The position numbers and the translations under genes are program-made. The notes beneath the pieces were generated by a model. It was not told the DNA's origin, searched no databases, and was given only the letters and a program-made list of their open reading frames with translations. DNA of 8,840 bases from JAXHLG01 sp964505305. Lineage in GTDB: Bacteria > Patescibacteriota > Minisyncoccia > Moranbacterales > DUUL01. The stretch covers positions 1 through 8,840 of the forward strand of contig CAZDHE010000027.1 of assembly GCA_964505305.1 (NCBI GenBank), given 5' to 3'. The stretch's first letter is position 1. The number at the start of each line of letters is the position of its first letter. Below are positions 1 through 5,615 of this stretch, piece after piece.

Positions 1-81
1 TCTTTAATTCTTATTATATAATATTTCCGGGTATGTTTCTATAATAGGAGGGTTATGGAGGATTTGATAGTCGATAAAAGA

Positions 82-113
82 AATCCCCCTTAATCCCCCT
101 TTTGCAAAGGGGG
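82..113. repeat. C/G-run inverted repeat with tandem 10-bp duplication
   Basis: The 10-mer AATCCCCCTT occurs twice head to tail (82-91 and 92-101). The second copy runs into a perfect 8-bp inverted repeat: CCCCCTTT at 95-102 pairs with AAAGGGGG at 106-113 across a TGC loop. No run of T follows the stem on the + strand, so it is not a convincing rightward terminator. From memory, motifs of this form recur in intergenic regions of many unrelated bacterial genomes as short dispersed repeats; I cannot verify that here. It lies just left of the 150-bp element at 140-289, so this spacer has gathered at least two repeat types. Confidence 0.6.
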
Positions 114-184
114 AGAGTAGATGGAAAATTTAATTTAATAACTGATGTTACGTATTTCTTGAAGCGGTCTTTTTTAAAAATCCC

Positions 185-222
185 TGAAGTTCGACTTCTG
201 CATCCGCAGAATTCGAACTTCA
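185..222. repeat. Long hairpin (17-bp arms, one mismatch)
   Basis: Arm 185-201 pairs with arm 206-222 over 17 positions with a single mismatch (C195 opposite T212) and a 4-nt ATCC loop. The core is GAAGTTCGA against TCGAACTTC. It lies centrally in the 140-289 element. There is no T-tract after the right arm, so it is not an intrinsic terminator for rightward transcription. The near-perfect pairing means either DNA-level symmetry used by a transposase or REP nuclease, or a stable RNA stem if transcribed. Confidence 0.65.
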
Positions 223-235
223 AGCTGTTGCGTAA

Positions 236-265
236 TTGGAAAATATGTTCATATTAAACTATAAT
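236..265 (+). promoter_or_regulatory. Candidate sigma70-type promoter for the sip/surface-protein cluster
   Basis: TTGGAA (236-241) and a perfect TATAAT (260-265) are separated by 18 bp. Transcription would begin near 272, about 48 bases before the peptidase start codon. The promoter lies inside the right half of the 140-289 element, so if real, the repeat supplies the operon promoter. The -10 box is consensus; the -35 matches 4 of 6. In AT-rich spacers such boxes also arise by chance, so this is a prediction. Confidence 0.42.
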
Positions 266-319
266 GAGTATATGAGCGTAACATCAGTTGGTAATTCAAG
301 ATAATTAGGTAAAATTTTG

Positions 320-844
320 ATGAAAAAAGCAAAGCAAGTTTTGGGCTGGTCAGTGATAGTTTTTTTGATAGTTTTTATTGCAGTTCTTTTGGGTTCGGTT
401 TTTCCGGGGAGTCCTTATTCTTTCAAGATAGTCAGATCCGATTCGATGAAGCCCGCTTTTGAGACCGGTTCGGTAGTAGTTCTTTGGAATAAAGCTGATT
501 ATGGTTTGGGAGATATTATTGTCTATAATTTCAAGGGTCAAGAAGGCGAGTTGGTAGCTCATAGGATTGTTGACCGGCATGAAGAGGGATTTGCAACCAA
601 GGGTGATGCAAGTTCGGTAGTTGATGAAAGCATTGTCAGCCGGGAGGATATTGAGGGAAAAGTGGTTTGTTCTATTCCCGAGGCGGGAAAGGCGGTTAAT
701 TTTTTTAAAACTCCTCTTGGCTTTGGTTTAATTGTTATTGTTTTAGCGGCGGTTTTTGTTTATGATGAAGGTAGGAAAGTTTTTAATAGAAGAAAAAGAC
801 TTAAAAAGCAAGAAAAACCGGAGGGAGATGAAGATAAGAAGTAG
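320..844 (+). CDS. sipW: Signal peptidase I, ER/archaeal type (SipW-like, family S26B)
   Basis: This is a membrane serine protease that removes signal peptides from exported proteins outside the cytoplasm. Numbered from the ATG at 320 (174 aa), a transmembrane helix spans about 9-28. The catalytic Ser42 follows in SDSMKP, then GDIIVY (64-69), His81 in LVAHRIV and Asp96 in TKGDAS. His replaces the Lys of ordinary bacterial signal peptidases, which defines the Ser-His-Asp ER/archaeal/SipW subgroup. A second helix (about 131-147) precedes a Lys/Arg-rich cytoplasmic tail. A TTG at 317 is an in-frame alternative start; AGG at 307-309 is the only ribosome-site-like motif. The next gene starts 11 bp downstream and encodes a TasA/camelysin-like secreted protein, the classical SipW substrate type, so the pair is probably co-transcribed and functionally linked. 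The protein is complete with all catalytic residues. The symbol is by family resemblance. Confidence 0.9.
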   Translation: MKKAKQVLGWSVIVFLIVFIAVLLGSVFPGSPYSFKIVRSDSMKPAFETGSVVVLWNKADYGLGDIIVYNFKGQEGELVAHRIVDRHEEGFATKGDASSVVDESIVSREDIEGKVVCSIPEAGKAVNFFKTPLGFGLIVIVLAAVFVYDEGRKVFNRRKRLKKQEKPEGDEDKK

Positions 845-855
845 AAAATAAATAA

Positions 856-1911
856 ATGAGAAAAAAAATATTTGCAAATAAATTTATAGTGGCTTGCCTG
901 GTTGTTTCAGGGCTTTTTGGCGCTTCTTTTCCGGTAGACGCTTATTTTTCCGATGAGGAAAAGTCGGAAAATTACGGTTTTTCTTTGGGGACGCTGGATG
1001 CCGGAGCTTCTTTTTCGGAGGGAGGCGGTTTCTCTTCTGTTGATCCAAGTGGAGAAAATGAATTGGGCAGAAAAATAGAGATTAAAAATCAGGGAAGCTT
1101 GGATTTTCAATATCGAATTGAAGTTAGAAATGAAAGCGGAGAATATTGCTCCGAGCTTGACTTGGAAGCTGATAATTTAAGTAATTCCGGTGTGGAGTGC
1201 GAGTCTTCCGGCTTGGAAGGTTTTGAGTGCAAAGCGCAAAACGCGCTTGCTACAGAAAAAAGCGAGACTTGGGAACTGCGATTGGCCAAGTCCGGGAAAG
1301 ATTTAGATGAAGCTCAGGAATGCCAATTCGATTTAGCTGTGGTGGCCTGGCAAGAGAATATGCCTAATGAGGAAAAAGGCTTTTGGGATAAGGAGATTTT
1401 GAATGAAGAAATAACTTTTGCAGAAACGGAAAGCAGTGTCGCCGATCATTTAGTTGTAAATGAAATCTATATCGAAGGAACTGATGATTGGATTGAGCTT
1501 TATAATCCGAATGATGAAAGCATAAATTTGGAAGACGGAAATTATAGAATAGAGAGGAGCACTTCTTCCGGCGGGGATCCCGAGTACTATATGGAATTTG
1601 GCGAAACCGACCATGGGGCATATCCCGGCGGAGTTATGGTTCCGGCCAGAGGATATTATCTGATAACCCGAGGGGATGCCAATGAAGATCTGAAGGGGAG
1701 AGCCGACGCCATTATTGATTCTGGCAGAGAATTCGCCTTAACTGAAGACAATGCGGTTTATTTGGGAGTTGGTCCGATTGGTGGAAAAAATGATGAGGAT
1801 ATTGTAGATTTTGTTGGATATGGTCAATCAGATGATTACGAGGGAGGCGGTCCGGCGCCAAGTTTGACGGAAAGCGATACCAAGTCTATTCAGAGGAAAA
1901 AGGCCGGCTAA
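856..1911 (+). CDS. Secreted TasA/camelysin-like protein with lamin-tail domain, cut short by an in-frame TAA (5' part)
   Basis: The 351-aa product begins with a basic N-terminus, a hydrophobic export segment (about 9-27) and AYFSDEE at 29-35, the usual start of SipW-processed TasA/camelysin-type proteins; cleavage after VDA (27-29) is plausible. Residues about 40-168 form a beta-rich domain with Cys98, 115, 125 and 156, which could form disulfides outside the cell. A lamin-tail (LTD) domain begins near 198 with VVNEIY...DDWIELYNP. Translation stops at TAA (1909-1911) within the last part of this LTD, just after SIQRKKAG. Reading through, the same frame gives DTNDNAEDF, the expected end of an LTD, then a second LTD and an acidic tail up to 3387. 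Full length would be 843 codons. The gene is thus interrupted by one nonsense codon with no frameshift. It has no Shine-Dalgarno sequence. A surface or extracellular role is inferred. Confidence 0.8.
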   Translation: MRKKIFANKFIVACLVVSGLFGASFPVDAYFSDEEKSENYGFSLGTLDAGASFSEGGGFSSVDPSGENELGRKIEIKNQGSLDFQYRIEVRNESGEYCSELDLEADNLSNSGVECESSGLEGFECKAQNALATEKSETWELRLAKSGKDLDEAQECQFDLAVVAWQENMPNEEKGFWDKEILNEEITFAETESSVADHLVVNEIYIEGTDDWIELYNPNDESINLEDGNYRIERSTSSGGDPEYYMEFGETDHGAYPGGVMVPARGYYLITRGDANEDLKGRADAIIDSGREFALTEDNAVYLGVGPIGGKNDEDIVDFVGYGQSDDYEGGGPAPSLTESDTKSIQRKKAG

Positions 1912-2010
1912 GACACGAATGACAATGCAGAGGATTTTGTTTTAAAGGAAGATCCGACTCCGGAAAATTCCGGAAACGGTTCTTTATCAGAAGTTGTTTT
2001 AAATGAATTT

Positions 2011-3387
2011 TTGCCCAATTCTTCAGAGGAAACTTATGAATATATTGAGCTTTACAACAATGGCGATTCGGAAGTAGACGCTGAAGGCTACTATATTGAA
2101 TTGCGTGATAATAACGGTGATGTGACTGTGGTTGAGATTGATTCTTCAACGACCAAAGAATACGAAAATGAATCAACCGTGGTGCCGGACGGCGGATTTT
2201 TGGCGGTGACGGCGGATGACTATGAAGATTTGGATGAGCATAATGATATTTTGGATAATGCGGAAGGATCTTTAAGGCTTTATGATAATCACGATAGGCT
2301 TTTGGATGCGGTGGAATATCCTCTTGAGGGGGAAGATTCAGAAGAAGTGAGAGAAGACAAGACCATTGCCAGAATTCCGGACGGAGGAATGTGGGTAGAT
2401 CCGGTGGCTACTCCGGGAGAGCCCACTAAGCTTTCCGATATTCCGGAAGATTATCTGGAAGATTTGAGAGAAGAAGCGATAGAAGAGTGTTTTGATGATG
2501 AAGAATACGAGGAGGACAGCCAAGAAAAAATCTGTTCCAGAGACGTTCTTTATTTCCTGGAACTGCTGGAAGACGAGGATGAGGATGAGATTAATGAGGA
2601 GTTTTGGCCGCCTTCATCTAAACAAGAAAAAAAGAGTGATCAGTCATCAGTCACAGGGGATCAAGATATAAGCGGAGAGAGCGGGGAGGAAGGAGAAAGT
2701 GAGGGTGAGGGTGAAGCAGGAGAAGAAAATTTTGTTGAAAAGGAAGTTGAGATTGAATTTTCCGGCGAGCCGGAGCTAAAAGAGGGTCTGGAGCTTGAAG
2801 CGAAGAAGAAAATTGAAGTAGCGGAATTGAAAGTCTCGGAAGACTTTGAAGGAGAAGTGAAAGTTGAAATTGATTTGTCAAAATTGGAATTGGAAGAACC
2901 CGGAGAATTTGAATTCAGCGCGCAAGAACTTTTTGACGAGGAATTTCTAGAGAGTGAGAAAATCAAATTGATTTCTCCGAAATCGGAAGATATTGTTTGG
3001 CAAGCGGAGGTTTCTGATGCCGTTGAAGAGGTTGGAATTGAAATTTCCGGCGAGCTTCGATTAAGCGGAGACCTGGAAGAAGATAGTCGGGACTTGAAAA
3101 TAGAAGAAGTGGAAGTCTCGGGATGGGAAGGGAGCGAGGAAATTCTGGAGATGGACTTGGAAGAATTGGATAAGGTAAAAAAAGCCGGAAAAATTGAAGT
3201 GAGAATTGAAGACTTGGATTTGGAAGGCGGGGCGGAAATAGTTTCTCATGATCAAGACGAGGTTGTTTTGGAAATTGAAGTTGAGGAAAAGGATGAGGAA
3301 GACGAGGAAGAAGGAGGCGCTAAAGAGAAGAAAGAGGAAGCCAAAAATGAAGACGAAGACGAAGATGATAAAGAAGAAGCTGAATAA
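2011..3387 (+). CDS. Downstream part of the interrupted surface protein: second lamin-tail domain and acidic C-terminus
   Basis: This is the same frame as 856-1911, continuing after the TAA; the open frame starts at 1912. The given start, TTG 2011, is only the first possible start codon, lies inside the LTD (FLPNSSEE) and has no ribosome site, so independent translation is doubtful. Codons about 375-523 of the full gene form the second LTD (VVLNEF, YIELYNNGD, DGGFLAVT, ending ATPGEPT). A Cys pair follows (EECFDD, KICSRD). The rest, over 300 residues, is dominated by Glu and Asp, with segments such as EGESEGEGEAGEE and a final DEDEDDKEEAE. There is no C-terminal membrane helix or sorting signal. 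Codon use and frame are intact across the 476 codons beyond the stop, so decay, if any, is recent. In function it belongs to the secreted protein above: probably a cell-surface adhesion or matrix protein whose acidic tail could bind cations. That role is inference. Confidence 0.72.
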   Translation: MPNSSEETYEYIELYNNGDSEVDAEGYYIELRDNNGDVTVVEIDSSTTKEYENESTVVPDGGFLAVTADDYEDLDEHNDILDNAEGSLRLYDNHDRLLDAVEYPLEGEDSEEVREDKTIARIPDGGMWVDPVATPGEPTKLSDIPEDYLEDLREEAIEECFDDEEYEEDSQEKICSRDVLYFLELLEDEDEDEINEEFWPPSSKQEKKSDQSSVTGDQDISGESGEEGESEGEGEAGEENFVEKEVEIEFSGEPELKEGLELEAKKKIEVAELKVSEDFEGEVKVEIDLSKLELEEPGEFEFSAQELFDEEFLESEKIKLISPKSEDIVWQAEVSDAVEEVGIEISGELRLSGDLEEDSRDLKIEEVEVSGWEGSEEILEMDLEELDKVKKAGKIEVRIEDLDLEGGAEIVSHDQDEVVLEIEVEEKDEEDEEEGGAKEKKEEAKNEDEDEDDKEEAE

Positions 3388-3422
3388 AAGAGGGAGAATA
3401 AGCTAATCATTAATAAATAATT

Positions 3423-3590
3423 TTGAGAAAGCATTTCCGAAAAGTTTTATTTTTAACATTGGTCTGTTTTTTGGGCTGGTTTGGGTTAGTGGAGGCGCAA
3501 ACCTCCGAGGACCGGAATCTGGAGGTGGAATTTTCCGGCGAGCCTTTGTTTGAGATGGAAAATATTGCTCCCGGGGATGAATTTGATTGA
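3423..3590 (+). pseudogene. N-terminal part of second surface protein, ending at in-frame TGA
   Basis: From TTG 3423 the frame encodes a typical export signal: basic RKHFRK, a hydrophobic stretch (about 8-23) and VEAQ as a plausible cleavage site. Residues 32-55 then resemble the start of a TasA-like domain (LEVEFSGEPLF, MENIAPGDEFD). TGA at 3588-3590 is codon 56. The next codons in the same frame, AWVKVENFADEEK, are the natural continuation of the domain, and the frame stays open to 4802. The start is 35 bp after the preceding gene. No ATG is available near the signal sequence; ATT at 3420 is the only other in-frame choice before an upstream TAA at 3414. No selenocysteine-type hairpin is evident just after the TGA. 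Confidence 0.7.
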
Positions 3591-3677
3591 GCTTGGGTAA
3601 AAGTAGAGAATTTTGCTGATGAGGAGAAAAAAATAGGATTAGAGGCCGAGGATTTATCCGATTGCTCAGAGAATTGT

Positions 3678-4802
3678 TTGGCTGAACAATTGGTTTTGAA
3701 AGCTTTTAATGACGGAGAGGAAGTGTTGAGTGAAAATCTTGCTTATTTATATACCCAATCCTCGGGAGTGTTTCTTTCTGCTTTGCCGGCAGGTAAAGAA
3801 GCCAAATATGATTTGAAAGTAAAGTTTGGGAAGGAAGCCGGAGATTCTTATCAAAGTTCTTCGGCGGGTTTTGATTTGACAGTCGGGGCTTTTGGAGAAG
3901 AGTCTGTCGGGGAGGAGCAGCCGGCTTCTGGCGATGATTCAGATAGCGGAGATAGTGTTGAACAAGATGATTTGATAATCTCCAATGAAAAAATAGAAGA
4001 GGAAAGTTTGACGGAAAATTCGGCGGTTATTTCATGGGATACCAACAAAGAAAGTACCAGTCGAGTTATTTATGGGACTCAAAGCAATGTTTTTAATTTA
4101 AGTTTTCCGCCCAAATACGGGTATCAGTACACTACCGCCGAATATGACACGGGGGAAGATAAAACCCAAAATCACAGAGTGGAAGTGGAGGGGCTTTCTT
4201 CCGGAACCACTTATTACTACAGGACTGTTTCCCATGCTTCTCCGGATACTGTCGGTCGGGAAAGGAGTTTTACTACTCGGGAATCGGAGGGAGAAAGCGG
4301 AGCTAAAGATGAAGATGGAGATAACGATAATGAGGACGATAATGAGGACACTACCGGTTTTCTTGACGCAATGCCTTCGGGCAATGAGGAGGCCAACTCC
4401 TCTGTGGCCGGAGAAAATGATGAAGAAGCAGAGGAGGCTCAAGTGGAAGAGGGAAGCGCGGATGAAGAGAATTTTGCCTCGGAAAATGAAGAGAATAAAA
4501 CAACAGTCGGAGGAGAGGCGGACGAATGCCGTTCAAAATTGCCTTTTTGGACTTGGATTTTGGCGGCGGCTGTTTATGCGGCCGGGTTGATTGCTAATGA
4601 CTATTATAGCAAAAGAAAAAAATACGGTTATCGGTTTAAGTCAAATATTGCTTGGGGTATAATCGGTCTTATTTTCTGGTATTACTTAGACAATTGTAAT
4701 GATCACTTTTGGTTTATTTATCTTGTAGGAGGAGGTTTGATTTTGAGTTATGTTTTTTACCACTTATTTTTAAGCAAAATTCCAAAAAATAAAGTTGAAT
4801 AA
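3678..4802 (+). CDS. Main part of second surface protein: TasA-like remainder, FnIII-like domain, acidic linker, three C-terminal helices (interrupted gene)
   Basis: The frame is continuous with 3423-3590, open from 3591; TTG 3678 is merely the first in-frame start codon and has no ribosome site. Counting codons from 3423 (459 residues if the TGA is decoded), about 57-155 complete a TasA-like beta domain. Codons about 186-285 are fibronectin-III-like: ENSAVISWDT, then SRVIYGT, then HRVEVEGLSSGTTYYYRT. About 286-372 is a Glu/Asp/Asn-rich linker. Membrane helices lie near 373-391, 407-422 and 429-451, with a basic loop (SKRKK) after the first. The protein would be exported at its N-terminus and anchored at its C-terminus, unlike the preceding gene's product, which has no anchor. 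The two may therefore work as anchor and partner. Clustering with a SipW-like peptidase fits processing by it. The single TGA makes it a pseudogene unless read through. Confidence 0.72.
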   Translation: MAEQLVLKAFNDGEEVLSENLAYLYTQSSGVFLSALPAGKEAKYDLKVKFGKEAGDSYQSSSAGFDLTVGAFGEESVGEEQPASGDDSDSGDSVEQDDLIISNEKIEEESLTENSAVISWDTNKESTSRVIYGTQSNVFNLSFPPKYGYQYTTAEYDTGEDKTQNHRVEVEGLSSGTTYYYRTVSHASPDTVGRERSFTTRESEGESGAKDEDGDNDNEDDNEDTTGFLDAMPSGNEEANSSVAGENDEEAEEAQVEEGSADEENFASENEENKTTVGGEADECRSKLPFWTWILAAAVYAAGLIANDYYSKRKKYGYRFKSNIAWGIIGLIFWYYLDNCNDHFWFIYLVGGGLILSYVFYHLFLSKIPKNKVE

Positions 4803-4841
4803 TTTTTTAAGGTAATTAATTAACCAAGTATTGCCAAGGTG

Positions 4842-4849
4842 TTTTTTTT
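4842..4849 (+). other. T8 tract in the spacer after the surface-protein cluster
   Basis: Eight consecutive T residues lie 40 bp after the second surface gene. Upstream I find only a 3-bp stem (ACC/GGT around 4823-4840), too weak for an intrinsic terminator. The rest of the spacer (4803-4964) is A/T-rich with TTGTTGGCG at 4871-4879, a 9-mer that recurs upstream of gyrB at 5506-5514. Termination here is possible but not shown. Confidence 0.25.
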
Positions 4850-4964
4850 GCGTTAAAATATAGGAGAAGCTTGTTGGCGATTGATTTTGCAAATTTTAGT
4901 TAATTTAAAAACATTTTCAATAGCTTGGGAATTGAAATTGAAGATACTCAAATAAATTTTTGAA

Positions 4965-5363
4965 ATGCCATATCAATATTTCTTGTGGGGAATGAGAATT
5001 TCGGGACTATTGGCCTTAATAGGCCTTGGCTGGATTGTCTTTTTTTTATCTCCCTATCAAAATCAAAACGAAGAAAAGGTACTTGCTTTTAACGTCGCCT
5101 TTTTTGAGGTGTGTCTTTTTCTGGCTTTTTTTGCAGGTTTTTCTTTGTTTTTGTTTTGGCTTAGAAGATGGGGCAAAAAGGATGAACTACGCAAGAACGA
5201 CTTAGACAAATTAGCCGGAGTGTCTTTGAGACAAGGGTTGCTTTTAAGTATTTTGGTAATGGCGCTTTTGATTATGCAGAGCTTCAATGTTCTTACTTGG
5301 TGGGACGGCTTGCTTGCCATGGGAGCGATTTTGCTTTTGGAGTTTTATTTTTTGGCAAGATGA
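4965..5363 (+). CDS. Small integral membrane protein, four predicted helices (conserved hypothetical)
   Basis: This 132-aa protein has hydrophobic helices at about 8-29, 41-66, 88-107 and 113-130. After helix 2 comes a basic cytoplasmic loop (LRRWGKKDELRKND). The GVSLRQG segment (85-91) before helix 3 and SFNVLTWWDG (106-115) before helix 4 look like conserved signature segments. From memory, proteins with this layout, including the SLRQG and LTWWD stretches and an EFYFL-x-R end, are frequent hypothetical proteins in Parcubacteria and related groups; I know of no assigned function. It starts at ATG with an A/T-rich leader and no Shine-Dalgarno sequence. It ends in TGA directly after EFYFLAR, which supports TGA being a real stop in this organism. 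It is separated by over 160 bp from the surface cluster and 250 bp from gyrB, so it is probably its own transcription unit. Confidence 0.75.
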   Translation: MPYQYFLWGMRISGLLALIGLGWIVFFLSPYQNQNEEKVLAFNVAFFEVCLFLAFFAGFSLFLFWLRRWGKKDELRKNDLDKLAGVSLRQGLLLSILVMALLIMQSFNVLTWWDGLLAMGAILLLEFYFLAR

Positions 5364-5391
5364 GGAACGGAACGTGAGGAGAATCAAGAAT

Positions 5392-5419
5392 TAAGAAGCA
5401 AGGAGTAAGAAGCAAGGAT
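5392..5419 (+). repeat. Tandem GA-rich repeat, left of gyrB
   Basis: TAAGAAGCAAGGAG (5392-5405) is followed directly by TAAGAAGCAAGGAT (5406-5419), two 14-bp units differing at the last base. Related units occur after gyrB (7631-7663). The motif is purine-only on the + strand apart from T and C at fixed positions. It lies in the non-coding spacer 5364-5615, which otherwise holds a T-rich stretch and possible promoter boxes. Arrays of this kind look like dispersed intergenic repeats; no function is evident. Confidence 0.6.
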
Positions 5420-5505
5420 CTGAAATTCCGAGTGCTTGGGGTAAGATTTAAGATTCTGTTTCTATCTTCTCTGCTTTTTGTAAGTTGCCTTAATTTGACT
5501 GGTAG

Positions 5506-5535
5506 TTGTTGGCGGTTTTTAGGGTGTTTTAAAAT
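5506..5535 (+). promoter_or_regulatory. Weak candidate promoter for gyrB
   Basis: TTGTTG (5506-5511) and TAAAAT (5530-5535) are 18 bp apart, which would give a leader of about 75 bases before gyrB. An alternative -35, TTGACT at 5495-5500, has no good -10 at normal spacing. The 9-mer TTGTTGGCG here also occurs at 4871-4879 before the neighbouring membrane-protein gene, which might reflect a shared promoter element. Confidence is low. Confidence 0.25.
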
Positions 5536-5615
5536 TAATGGCGATATTTTAAACCAATAATGAAATCCCTAAGAAGTTTTGGATAATATTTATAAATAAT
5601 TGACTAAATTAAAAA

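Larger units (their letters stand above)
140..289. mobile_element. 150-bp MITE/REP-like element with perfect 13-bp terminal inverted repeats
   Basis: AACTGATGTTACG at 140-152 is the exact reverse complement of CGTAACATCAGTT at 277-289. The interior has no ORF of useful length and contains a long near-perfect hairpin (185-222). Matching termini, small size, no coding capacity and internal dyad symmetry are what a miniature inverted-repeat transposable element or a large REP unit looks like. I see no clear target-site duplication: the left flank is TTTAAT and the right flank GGTAAT. An old insertion, or one made without a duplication, is therefore possible. An alternative is a structured 5' leader RNA, since the ends could pair into a cruciform. 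The related transposase is not in the window. Confidence 0.5.

Noticed and set aside
55..93. Short ORF (12 codons) after AGGAGGG at 46-52, running into the C-rich repeat
   Set aside because: Only 12 codons, with just 3-4 nt between the motif and ATG, and no recognisable peptide. It might be the remnant of a gene cut by the repeat, but nothing supports that.
272..304. Ten-codon ORF overlapping the right end of the 150-bp element, possible leader peptide
   Set aside because: No ribosome site, no biased composition, and length within chance expectation.
2651..3434. Several - strand ORFs rich in Ser, Leu and Pro opposite the acidic region
   Set aside because: They are complements of Glu/Asp-rich codons (GAA, GAG, GAT), a normal artefact of acidic genes, and have no domain sequence.
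3591..3640. Selenocysteine insertion at the TGA of 3588
   Set aside because: No stable hairpin with the spacing of a bacterial SECIS follows the TGA, and TasA-like domains have no conserved Cys/Sec at this place.
4144..4590. 148-codon + strand ORF overlapping the second surface gene
   Set aside because: It is a basic, Met/Arg/Lys-rich out-of-frame reading of the FnIII and acidic linker region, whose real frame has clear domain sequence.
4803..4850. Intrinsic terminator after the surface cluster
   Set aside because: The T8 tract is present but the preceding sequence forms only a 3-bp stem.
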